From contig JBIICN010000009.1 in NCBI GenBank assembly GCA_044238845.1, positions 37,069-101,068 on the forward strand: 64,000 nt of DNA, given 5' to 3'. This stretch comes from UBA4416 sp044238845. Its GTDB lineage: Bacteria > Bacteroidota > Bacteroidia > B-17B0 > Aurantibacillaceae. The notes beneath the pieces are model-generated. The model worked only from the letters and a program-made list of their open reading frames with translations. It was not told the DNA's origin and made no database searches. Of the stretch, positions 1-9,900 are shown one piece after another. Position 1 is the first letter of the stretch. The number at the start of each line of letters is the position of its first letter. Made by a program: the position numbers and the translations under genes.

Positions 1-83
1 TTGGAAGAAAAAATGGGAATTATCTTAGTTTTTCTTAACACTATTCTTATTTCCCTGCAATAAATTATTTTTAATTTTGATTT
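1..83 (+). other. Left edge: probable end of an upstream gene
   Basis: The first 83 bases precede a clear start codon. All three forward frames close quickly, with stops near 26, 36 and 61-63, so an upstream gene probably ends here. The frame cannot be chosen from so little sequence. The longest tail, 20 codons ending at 63, is hydrophobic at its end. The following genes suggest that a lipid or polyene biosynthesis gene lies to the left. Confidence 0.3.
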
Positions 84-704
84 ATGTATAAACTATTAAT
101 CATATTGTTTTTTCCATTTGTATGTTTTTCACAAACATTTAAAACAGTAAAAGACACTGCCGCCTTAAAACAAAAGATAGAAAGCATGAGTAAATCAACT
201 ACTTCTATTGAAGCTGATTTTATTCAGGAAAAAAATTTAAGCATGTTGTCAGAAAAAATTATTAGTAAAGGACATTTTGTGTTTAAAAAAGAGAATTTAC
301 TTCGCTGGGAATACGCTTCGCCGTCTAAATATTTAATCGTGATTAATAAAGAAAAGGTAATTATTAAAGACGAAAAAAAAACCACTAAGTACGATATGAA
401 CAGCAATAAGGTTTTTAAAGAAATAAACGATATAATGCTGTCTTGTGTTCAAGGAACAATTTTCAAATCCAATAAATTTAAAACGAGTTATTATGAGAAC
501 GATAAGGGATATAAATTAGAATTAATCCCGCAAGTTAAAAACATGAAAGAAACTTTTAAAAAAATCAATTTGTATTTTGATAAAAACGTAACTTCGGTGT
601 CTAAAATGGAAATGATTGAAAACAATGATGATTTAACTTCACTTGATTTCACCAATAAAAAATTAAATGCTCCAATTGCTGAAACCATATTTACTGTTAA
701 GTAG
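84..704 (+). CDS. LolA-like outer-membrane lipoprotein carrier protein
   Basis: This 206-residue protein has a short signal peptide (residues 1-16, ending CFSQ), so it should be periplasmic. The core matches the LolA fold: an ADFIQEK segment near residue 44, a G-x-F segment near 63, and LRWEYASPSKYLIV near 73-86, equivalent to the LolA pattern in which a Trp precedes a Pro. LolA proteins shuttle lipidated cargo across the periplasm. Copies in aryl-polyene and flexirubin clusters are thought to carry the polyene lipid rather than general lipoproteins. The gene overlaps the next lipoprotein gene by 38 bases, so the two are translationally coupled. The link to pigment or lipid export is inferred from the adjacent dehydratase. 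An ordinary LolA is the alternative. Confidence 0.8.
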   Translation: MYKLLIILFFPFVCFSQTFKTVKDTAALKQKIESMSKSTTSIEADFIQEKNLSMLSEKIISKGHFVFKKENLLRWEYASPSKYLIVINKEKVIIKDEKKTTKYDMNSNKVFKEINDIMLSCVQGTIFKSNKFKTSYYENDKGYKLELIPQVKNMKETFKKINLYFDKNVTSVSKMEMIENNDDLTSLDFTNKKLNAPIAETIFTVK

Positions 705-1305
705 TCTTTTTCTTTTTTCTGGCTGTCATATTTCAAAATATAAGCATTTAAGTTGTGATAAAATTGTATTATCAGAATCTCACATTTCACCTATTCTTAA
801 AGGTAAAACAGCATTAAAATATAATGCATCTATCGATATTCTTAATAATCATTTAACAGGTTTACTTGTAGTAAAACAAACCGATTCTATTTCAAAACAT
901 ATTGTTTTTGTTACAGAATTAGGAATGAAAATGTTTGATTTTGAAGTAAAAGGTAATGAAATTAATGCTATTTATGTTTTTGAACCATTAAATAAACCTA
1001 AGTTAATAAACGTATTAAAACAAAATTTTAGTGATATGCTTTTGTTAACGCCTTATGGTTACAACGATAGTAAGTGTGAAAACCAAAACCATATTGTTTA
1101 TATTTCTAGTAGAGATAAAACTAAAAGATGTTTTACGATTTCTAAATCAAATGAATTAATTTTGCAGGAAACATTTCGCAAAAATAAACGTATTTCTAAA
1201 ATCAATTATACATATAACGCTGCGTCGCAAACATTTTCTCAAATTAAATGTAAACAATACGGCCTTATAAAATTTTACTTCGAACTAAACGAACCCACAC
1301 CATGA
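667..1305 (+). CDS. Predicted lipoprotein of unknown function
   Basis: The 212-residue product starts with a lipoprotein signal, a hydrophobic stretch ending FLFSGC, with the lipidated Cys at about residue 20. It should be anchored in a membrane on the periplasmic side. The rest is a mixed alpha/beta sequence without a motif I recognise. Repeated KINYTY and KFYFEL strands suggest a beta-rich fold such as those of small LolA/LolB-type proteins. The ATG lies inside the preceding LolA-like gene, and the stop overlaps the next start by four bases, so all three genes form one tight transcript. That placement suggests a role in moving the lipid product of the cluster. No function is claimed beyond that. 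Confidence 0.7.
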   Translation: MLQLLKPYLLLSSLFLFSGCHISKYKHLSCDKIVLSESHISPILKGKTALKYNASIDILNNHLTGLLVVKQTDSISKHIVFVTELGMKMFDFEVKGNEINAIYVFEPLNKPKLINVLKQNFSDMLLLTPYGYNDSKCENQNHIVYISSRDKTKRCFTISKSNELILQETFRKNKRISKINYTYNAASQTFSQIKCKQYGLIKFYFELNEPTP

Positions 1306-1679
1306 GCAACATTTTTTTATTAAATGATTTTTATACGATAGAGGCTTTACAAAATGATGAAGATGCCATATCTGCAAAAATAATTTTGGATCCATCACAT
1401 TCTATTTTCAAAGGCCATTTCGAACAAATGCCAGTAGTGCCAGGTGTTTGTCAAACACAAATTATAAAAGAAGTTTTACAACAAGAGTTAAACATCAATT
1501 TAATGATGCTGAAAGGTGATAATATTAAATTTACAGGAATGATTATACCTACACAACATCCTAGTTTTTTATTAAACCTTAAATATAATTTAGTTGAAAA
1601 CAACTATGTGGTAGAGGCTAGTTTGTTTTTTGAAAACACTATTTTTACAAAATTTAAGGGAACATTTATAAAAATTTAA
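1302..1679 (+). CDS. 3-hydroxyacyl-ACP dehydratase-like HotDog protein
   Basis: This 125-residue single HotDog-fold protein carries the FabZ/ApeI-type signature HSIFKGHF...MPVVPGV at residues 33-49. His39 sits at the usual catalytic His position. The acidic residue that FabZ places a few residues after PGV is not present: the sequence reads PGVCQTQ, with Gln at the expected place. ApeI-type dehydratases of aryl-polyene pathways also show PGV-x-Q rather than the FabZ glutamate, so this fits a polyene or pigment pathway better than housekeeping fatty-acid synthesis. The start overlaps the upstream lipoprotein stop. The enzyme would dehydrate 3-hydroxyacyl-ACP to trans-2-enoyl-ACP in the cytoplasm. 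The pathway is inferred. Confidence 0.78.
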   Translation: MSNIFLLNDFYTIEALQNDEDAISAKIILDPSHSIFKGHFEQMPVVPGVCQTQIIKEVLQQELNINLMMLKGDNIKFTGMIIPTQHPSFLLNLKYNLVENNYVVEASLFFENTIFTKFKGTFIKI

Positions 1680-1681
1680 AC

Positions 1682-2281
1682 ATGAGCACACAAACACTAT
1701 TAAATAAACAAAACGATAAAACCGTTTTTAAGATTGTATTAGCCGTTAGTATTTTAGTATGTCTAATCATTGTGGTTTTAAACCAAAAGTTAATTCCTGT
1801 TCCCGACAATTTTCCTCACTTTATTTATAAATTACCTTTGGTAAATGCTATTTTAAATGGGAGTTGCAGTATTTTGTTAGTATTATCGTTATGGGCAATC
1901 AAAAAACGTAATATTCAATTACACAAAAAGTTAAATCTAACCGCTTTTCTTTTATCAGCCCTGTTTATTATCAGCTATGTAACAGCGCATTATTTTATAC
2001 CTGATACTATTTTTGGAGATGTAGATCATAATCATTTTTTAGATGATGCTGAAAGAGCTGCTGTTTCGGGAATTAGAACACCCTATCTTGTTCTTTTATT
2101 AAGTCATATTTTTTTAGCGGTGGTTGTATTGCCTTTGGTATTATTGTCATTTTACTATGGCTTAAAAGACGATAGAGTAAAACACAAAAAAATTACTCGT
2201 TTTAGCTACCCAATATGGTTATATGTTACTATTACTGGGGTTGTTGTATATATTATGATTTCTCCATATTACAACTATTAG
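1682..2281 (+). CDS. DUF420 family membrane protein (CtaM/YozB-like)
   Basis: This 199-residue protein has about five membrane segments (near residues 17-35, 52-72, 85-105, 133-158 and 177-193). Conserved His residues lie at or near the membrane, including LHKKLNLTAF and TAHYFIP in mid-protein and LSHIFLAVVVLPLVLLSFYYG later. This pattern is characteristic of DUF420. A Gram-positive member, CtaM, is needed for function of haem-copper terminal oxidases, so a role in respiratory oxidase assembly is possible. The gene begins two bases after the dehydratase stop and is followed by a terminator, so it is the last gene of the transcript. It carries no pigment-related motif and its co-transcription may be incidental. 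Confidence 0.8.
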   Translation: MSTQTLLNKQNDKTVFKIVLAVSILVCLIIVVLNQKLIPVPDNFPHFIYKLPLVNAILNGSCSILLVLSLWAIKKRNIQLHKKLNLTAFLLSALFIISYVTAHYFIPDTIFGDVDHNHFLDDAERAAVSGIRTPYLVLLLSHIFLAVVVLPLVLLSFYYGLKDDRVKHKKITRFSYPIWLYVTITGVVVYIMISPYYNY

Positions 2282-2301
2282 GTCGTGTAAAAAATTAATT
2301 A

Positions 2302-2329
2302 AGCCTCGAAAAATATTCAAGGCTCTTTT
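2302..2329 (+). terminator. Intrinsic terminator after the DUF420 gene
   Basis: The inverted repeat AGCCT...AGGCT continues inward through a C/A mismatch to GAA/TTC, with a 5-base loop. It is followed by CTTTT. It ends the leftmost transcript just before rpoN. Confidence 0.65.
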
Positions 2330-2330
2330 G

Positions 2331-2338
2331 TATATTTG
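2331..2338 (+). promoter_or_regulatory. Bacteroidota -7 box for rpoN
   Basis: TATATTTG matches the TAnnTTTG consensus. It lies only 9 bases upstream of the rpoN ATG, which implies a very short or absent leader. No clear -33 TTTG was found. Confidence 0.5.
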
Positions 2339-2346
2339 CTAAAGAT

Positions 2347-3840
2347 ATGGCTCTTAAGCAAACACAACATTTAAAGTTATTACAAAAACTTTCTCCGCAA
2401 CAAATTCAATTAATGAAATTGTTGCAGCTTCCAACTGTTGCTTTAGAACAAAGAATAAAAGAAGAACTAGAACTTAATCCTGCTCTTGAAGAAGATAATA
2501 ATGAATCAGATAGCGAGGAACTTGAAAATGAATATGATGAGGTTGATAACTCTGACAACGACGACTCTGGTGATTTAGAAGATAAAGAAAAGGAAGTTGA
2601 TAAAATAGATGATGGTTACGAGTTAGAAGATTATATGGATGCCGGTGATTTAGATGCATATAAATATGAAATCTCGAATCGAAGTGCAGATGATGAAATT
2701 TTCCAATCGGTAGTAGTAGAAGGCCCCGATTTTCATTCACAATTAGAAGAACAATTAGGTTTAAGAGATTTATCCGAAAAACAATTTTCGATAGGATTAT
2801 ACTTAATTGGCTGTATTGATGAAGACGGTTATATTCGAAGAGATTTAGATTTAATTGTTGATGATTTAGCGTTTTCACAAAACACACAGTCTAGTAAAGA
2901 AGAATTACTAGAAGTTTTAAAAACAATTCAAGAGTTTGACCCAGCTGGAGTTGGGGCAAGAACTTTACAAGAATGCCTTTTAATTCAGTTAGATCGTAAA
3001 CCTATAAAAGCTAAAGAAACTCATTTAGCCATTGAGGTTGTAAAAACCATGATGGATGAATTTTCAAAAAAACATTATGACAAAATCATCCGTAAACTAA
3101 ATATTGAAGATGATGATTTAAAAGATATTATTTCTGAAATCACTCATCTTAATCCTCGTCCAGGAAATTCAGAGGGAGATAACAAGGGTCAGATGTCGGA
3201 AGTGGTTCCTGATTTTAATATTAGTGTTAATGATGGCGTTCCCGAGTTAAGTATTAATCAGCGTAATTTACCTGAATTAAAAATAAGCAATGATTATATC
3301 GAAATGCTTAAGGAATATTCCCGAGCAAAAGAAAAATCTATAAAAGAGGCCAGTTCTTTTGTAAAGGGAAAGATAGAGTCTGCTCAATGGTTTATTGAAG
3401 CCCTTCAACAACGTCATCAAACCATGTTAGTGTCGATGTATGCTATTATGGAGTATCAGCAAGACTATTTTTCAAGTGGCGATGAATCAAAATTAAAACC
3501 AATGATTTTAAAAGACATCGCTGATAAAGTAGGCTTAGATATATCAACGGTTTCGCGAGTGGCAAATAGTAAATACGTTCAAACACCTTATGGTACTTTC
3601 TTATTAAAAACATTTTTTTCAGAGTCGTTAAGTACAGATGGAGGAGAAGAGGTAAGTACCAGAGAGGTTAAAAAAATACTTCAAGAGTGCATTGCTAATG
3701 AAGATAAGAAGAAGCCTTTAACAGATGACGCTTTATGTGAAATTTTAAAGGAAAAAAAATATAATATTGCTCGTCGAACAGTAGCCAAATATCGTGAACA
3801 ACTTGATATTCCTGTGGCACGGATGAGAAAAGAGATTTAA
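2347..3840 (+). CDS. rpoN: RNA polymerase sigma-54 factor
   Basis: This is a complete 497-residue sigma-54. Region I is Gln/Leu-rich (LQKLSPQQIQLMKLLQLP, residues about 12-29). Region II is an unusually long acidic linker (about 48-110). The core-binding domain follows. The HTH segment, ISTVSRVANSKYVQTPYG, matches the -12-contacting helix, and the RpoN box ARRTVAKYRE lies near the C-terminus. Sigma-54 directs RNA polymerase to -24/-12 promoters and needs AAA+ activators, none of which is encoded here. It sits between two terminators or inverted repeats, so it is probably monocistronic. The ATG is fixed by the -7 box directly upstream. Confidence 0.97.
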   Translation: MALKQTQHLKLLQKLSPQQIQLMKLLQLPTVALEQRIKEELELNPALEEDNNESDSEELENEYDEVDNSDNDDSGDLEDKEKEVDKIDDGYELEDYMDAGDLDAYKYEISNRSADDEIFQSVVVEGPDFHSQLEEQLGLRDLSEKQFSIGLYLIGCIDEDGYIRRDLDLIVDDLAFSQNTQSSKEELLEVLKTIQEFDPAGVGARTLQECLLIQLDRKPIKAKETHLAIEVVKTMMDEFSKKHYDKIIRKLNIEDDDLKDIISEITHLNPRPGNSEGDNKGQMSEVVPDFNISVNDGVPELSINQRNLPELKISNDYIEMLKEYSRAKEKSIKEASSFVKGKIESAQWFIEALQQRHQTMLVSMYAIMEYQQDYFSSGDESKLKPMILKDIADKVGLDISTVSRVANSKYVQTPYGTFLLKTFFSESLSTDGGEEVSTREVKKILQECIANEDKKKPLTDDALCEILKEKKYNIARRTVAKYREQLDIPVARMRKEI

Positions 3841-3875
3841 TACCTGTAAATATTCTAAAATTTAACAATTATTTG

Positions 3876-3926
3876 TTAATAAACCAAAGCTGTTTAATTG
3901 AGCGAAACCTGCTAATGGTTTATTAA
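3876..3926. repeat. 11-bp inverted repeat downstream of rpoN
   Basis: TTAATAAACCA (3876-3886) and TGGTTTATTAA (3916-3926) are perfect reverse complements separated by 29 bases. A run of five A follows, not T, so this is not a standard terminator. It could be a regulatory palindrome or part of the upstream region of the giant surface protein. Nothing else was recognised in 3841-3983. Confidence 0.35.
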
Positions 3927-3983
3927 AAAGGGCATATTTTAAAGTTTTATACAATAAATTTACAGAATACAATTTTTTATATC

Positions 3984-6900
3984 ATGAAAATATTTAATAC
4001 TTTATTTTTGATTTTAATAGTGGCGGTATTGGCACCAAAGTCAATTTTTGCTCAAGGGGGTGGTACTTGTGCTGCTGCTGCTCCGTTTTGTACAGGAACA
4101 ACTTATCAATATGATAATAACGTCAACACTAGTTCTCAATCAGGACCTAATTATGGTTGCTTAGTAACAACGCCCAATCCATCTTGGTATTGGATGCAAA
4201 TTGGTACAGCTGGAAACATAGATATTGGTATTAGGCAAACAACAGGGCCAAATAATACAGGTACAGCTATTGATGTTGATTTTATTATGTGGGGACCTTT
4301 TACATCTGCTACTGGTGGTTGTACAAATCTAACAGGGACTAATGATGTTGATTGTAGTTATAGTCCTTCTGCTACAGAAACAGCAAATATTACTGGTGCG
4401 GTTGTTGGACAATATTATTTATTATTATTAACCAATTATTCTAATCAAACAGGATTTGTTACATTCTCTCAAACTGGAGGTAGTGGTGCAACTAACTGTA
4501 GTGTAGTTTCTGGTTGTACGGCAACAATTAATAATACAGGTCCTTTTTGTACTGGCACTTCAATTACTATGAGTACATCAGGCCAAGCAAATGCAACTAA
4601 TTATGCTTGGACTGGACCAAATAGTTTTTCACAAAGTGGAGCGGCTCTTACAAGTATTTCTATACCTAACGCAACACCTGCCATGGCAGGAACTTATACC
4701 TTAACTATTACTCGTTCCCCTGGAACTCCTTGTATATTAACAACTGCCGTCGTTGTAAATTCTGTCTCGGCAACATTTTCTTCACCTTCTACTACCCAAT
4801 GTTTAACAGGTAATAGTTTTAATTTCACCCATACCGGAACCTCTGGGGCAACTCATACTTGGAATTTTGGCGGTGCAACAGCAAATACATCAACCGCAGC
4901 AAATCCAACGGGTGTTACTTATGCTGCTGCAGGAACATATGTTGTTACTCATGTAGCCACAGCAAATGGTTGCGCAAGAACAGAAACCATGTCGGTGGTT
5001 GTAAATCCAATGCCTGCATTAACAGGTGTTCCAGCTAATGCAAGTTGTGGAGCTAACAATGGATCCATTGTAATTAATAACACGTCGGCTGCTGGCCAAG
5101 GCCCTTTTTCTTTTACCAATAATGGTACAGCAGTTGGTTCTCAAACAATCACTGGTTTAGCGCCAGGCACCTATAATATAGGAATTACAAACACATTTGG
5201 TTGTACGGTTACAACGCCTGTTACCGTTGGAACTAATGCGGGTCCATCTAATATTACATTAACACCAACTAATGCTTCTTGTGGTTTAAGTAATGGAAGT
5301 TTTACATTTGCATCTCCAATTGGAGGAACAGGACCTTATACATATGCATTTAATGGAGGTGCTTTTACAGCAGTATCACCAATCACAGGTTTAACTGCTG
5401 GAACGTATTCAGTTTCAGTGAGAGATGTAAATGGCTGTATATTTACAAAAACGGTTGCTGTTGCAAGTAGTGCAGGTCCATCGGGTATTGCGGGAACAAG
5501 CACACCTGCTGGTTGTGGCTTAACAAATGGAACATACAATGTAACAGGAGTAACAGGTGGTACTCCCGCATACACATTTAGTGTAGATGGTGTTGCTACA
5601 GGTAGTTTAACATCTAACTTAGCACCTGGTACGCATACTATTAGTACTTCAGATGCAGTTGGATGTACATTTAGTACAACATTTATTATTGGATCAACAA
5701 CAGGGCCAACTTCAGCAACCATTAACTCTACGAACGCAAGTTGTGGAAGTGCAAATGGTACATCAACAATTAGTGCTGTAGTGGGAGGAACACCAACCTA
5801 TAGTTACTCATTTGATGGAGGCGCTTTTACAACATCAACAATTGGAACAGGATTAACAGCAGGGCCTCATAACATCACAATAAGAGATGCAAACTCTTGT
5901 ACGGTTACAGTAAATTACAATGTATTAAATAATGGTAGTCCAAATGCAACTATTGTAGGCTCAACAGCGGCATTGTGTAATGGAGCAAGTAATGGAAGCT
6001 TTACAGTTAGCGCTTCTGGTGGAAGCGGCGGACCATTTACATACACATTAACAAGTCCTTTTCAAACAAATTCAACAGGTATTTTTAATGGTTTAGTAGC
6101 ATCTACATATACCGTTATAGCAAGAGATAATGCTGGTTGTACAACAACCGCAACAGTTAGTATTTCTCAACCAGCAGCAATTACACTTACAGCAACGTCT
6201 ATAGCAGCTAAGTGTTTTGGAGCTGCAACTGGTACCATAAATGTAGTTGGAGGAGGAGGAACACCTACTTATTCTTACAATTTAAATGGAGGAACTTACC
6301 AAGCATCAAGTAGTTTTAATTTAGTAGGAGCAGCTATTTATAATATGGGAATTAGAGATATTAATGGATGTACACAAACTGCTTCAGTTCAAGTGACTCA
6401 ACCACCTGCTTTGGTTTTAAATACAGCATCTCAAAATGCAAATTGTACAGCGGCTAATGGTATTGCAACTACAACAGTTTCAGGAGGTACGCCAATTTAT
6501 ACATACACTTGGACCGGTGCAGGTGGTGCTGGTTCAACTAGTAATGGATTAGTTTCAGGGAATTATAGTGTGACAGTTACTGACGCAAATGGATGTTCAT
6601 TAGTTGGAGCTGTTACTATTGGAAATACACCAGGAGGCACAGCTATTATTACGGCTTCCACAAACATTACGTGTAATGGAGCTAACAATGGTAATCTAAC
6701 AGCTAGTATGACTGGCGGAACACCTAATTTTTCTTATAACTGGAGTCCTGGAGGACAAACAACAGCTGTTGCTTCTAATTTAGCCCCAGGAACCTATACT
6801 TGTACAATTACTGATAATTTTGGATGTATTTCAAATGTTTCGGCAACATTAACACAACCAACAGTATTATCTGCTATCATGAATTCTAATAACGTGAAAT

Positions 6901-9900
6901 GTTTTGGTACTGCAACAGGAACGGTTTCTGCAGCAGGAACAGGAGGAACGTTTCCATATACATATTCTTGGCCGGGATTAGCAAGTACTTTAGCTACTGT
7001 TCCAAATGTAGCAGCGGCTATTTATACATGTAATATTACAGATGCTAATAACTGTACAATTACTCAAAGTATAACAGTTACACAACCTACATCTGTTACT
7101 TTAACTTCAACAGTAACAGCTGCTACTTGTAATCTTTCTAATGGATCTGCTACAATTAGTGCTTCTGGTGGAATTCCTGCATATACATTTACATGGTCAA
7201 CGGGATCAAATTTATCTAGTATATCTAATGTTCCTGCAGGAACATACACCGTTCAAGTTAAAGATGCGAATAATTGTATTGAAATACTTGCGGCTACAAT
7301 ATCAAATAATTCTGGTCCTAGTATCAGCAGTATTAGTTTTACAAACACTAATTGTTTTGGTTCAAATACGGGTTTTGCCACTGCATTTGCTACAGGGGGA
7401 GTGCCAACTTATACGTATAATTGGAGTGGAGGTCAAGTTACGCCAACAGCATCAAATTTATTAGCTGGAGTTTATACAGTAACTGTAACAGATGCTAATG
7501 GTTGCGTTGCATCTGCAAGTGTAACTATTAATGAACCACCAGCGCTTTCTGTAAACTTAATTGCAACTAACCCAAAATGTTTTGGTTTAACTAATGGTGG
7601 AGCTACAGCTGTAGCCTTAGGTGGAACACCAAGTTATACATATGCTTGGACAGATGGAGGTACTAGTTCAATTAGTAATCCTTTGGGTGCAGGTGTTTGG
7701 GGTTTAACAGTAACCGATGCAAAAGGATGTGTTGTAATAACAACTATGACCTTAACTAATCCTCCTCAAATGTTTGCAAGTATTACTTCTACGAACGTAA
7801 GTTGTTTCAATGCTTCTAATGGAGTAGCGGTAGGGACTACTACAAATTCTGTTGGAGCAGTAAATTATTATTGGACGGGAGGCCCATCGGCTATTACTGG
7901 ACAAACAGTAACTTCTCTTGCTGCTGGAACATATACGTTATTAGCAACAGATCAAAATAGTTGTACAGCAGGGGCACAAGTAATAATTACACAACCAACT
8001 CAAATTACTGCAAACATTACCTCTAGCGGAAGTGTTACATGTAATGGTGGTTCAGATGGCTTTGCAATAGTATCGGCTACTGGAGGAACACCAACATATA
8101 CTTACACTTGGTCGGGTGCTGCATCTGCAAATGGGAATAGTTCGAATGCAAATGGTTTAGCAGCAGGTGTTTATTCGGTTACTATTTCTGATACAAAAGG
8201 ATGTTCTGTTACAGCTCAAACAACTATTTTGCAACCAACACCTTTGTCAACTACATTAACTACGACCAATCCAATTTGTAATGGAAATAATGACGGTACT
8301 GCTAATATTTCTTATTCTGGTGGAGCAGGTACAACACATTTTTTATGGGAACCTAGTTTACAATCTGGATTTGGTGCAAATGCGGTAAATAATTTATCAG
8401 CAGGAAATCAAACGGTTACCATTACCACCAACGGATCATGTGCTACAGTTTTAACATTTACACTAACACAGCCTGCGGCGCTTAATGCAATTGTGACATC
8501 TACTAATTCAAATTGTAGTCAAAGTAATGGTAAAACATGTGCTACGGTTAGTGGTGGAACAGGAGCGTTATCTTATTTATGGAGTAATAATGTTACAACT
8601 TTATGTAATAATAATATACCAGCTGGAGCATATAATTTTGTAGTCACAGATGCAAATGGTTGTACAACTAATGCTAGTGGTTTAATTAATGATATTGCAG
8701 GTCCATCAGTTGCTGTTATAAATTCTACTAATGTTAAATGTTTTGGAGATAATAATGGTACTGCTATTGCCAATATAACTGCAGGAACGGCACCATATAC
8801 TATTTCTTGGACAGGAGGAGCAGCAACTCAAACAGTTACTAATTTTAACGCAGGGATTAAAAACATCACGGTTATAGATGCAGCAAACTGTATAGGTACA
8901 GCTTCTGTTGTTATTACTGAGCCAGCAGCTTTAGCAAGTGCCATTACTAGTTTTACTAATGTAACATGTAATGGTTTAACGAATGGTTCAGCTGCTATGG
9001 CAGTAAATTTTGGAACACCTAATTATAATTATACTTGGATTCCTGGTGGACAAACATCAGCAGTTTTAGCTAATGTAGCGGCAGGTACTTATACTTGTAA
9101 TGTGCTAGACGCTAACGGATGCTTAACTTCACAACAAGTCACTATTAGCCAACCAGCACCATTAGTTATAACTAATTCATTAGTTACTAATATTACTTGT
9201 AATGGATTAAGTAATGGTCAAATATCAACAACAATTCAAGGTGGATCTCCTGGATATATTTATACTTGGGTTCCAGTACAAGGCGGAAACAGTGGGGTTA
9301 TTGGTGGCTTAGCTGCTGGACCAGTTGGCTTAACAGTTACAGATTCAAAAACATGTTCAATCAGTGCGAATTTTAATATTACTGAGCCTCCTGTTTTAAC
9401 ATCAAACTTTACATCTTTACCAGCTAGATGCGAAGTAGCAAATGGGTCGGCTAGTGTAACAGTAAATGGAGGTACTCCTGGTTATAATTTATCTTGGAAT
9501 ACAAACCCTGTAATTAGTGGTAGTGTTGCTGTAAATTTAGGCTCTGGAAGCGGTTGGAGTTGTGTGATTACTGATAGTAAAGGATGTTCAATAACACAGG
9601 CTGTGAGTGTTAACAATGCTCCAAGCCCTTTAATTTCAGGATTTAATGTTGTTCAGCCAACATGTTTTGGATTACAAAACGGGTCAATAGTTATTAATTA
9701 TACATCAGGAACACCAAGTTATTCAGTTTCTTGGTCTAGCCCAATATCACAAAGTCAAGTTACATCAGCTTTATCACAAACGGTTGTAGGTGTTGGTGCG
9801 GGTGTTTATACAGCAACTGTAACTGATAGTTATGGTTGTGTAGCGTCTTTACCTGTGGGTGTTGCTCAGCCAACTAAATTAGTAATAGCTCCAGTTATTA

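Noticed and set aside
5336..5722. Long open frames on the minus strand inside the giant surface protein gene
   Set aside because: They are shadows of the repetitive Gly/Thr/Asn-rich coding strand, have no ribosome-binding context and translate to Val/Pro-rich low-complexity sequence.
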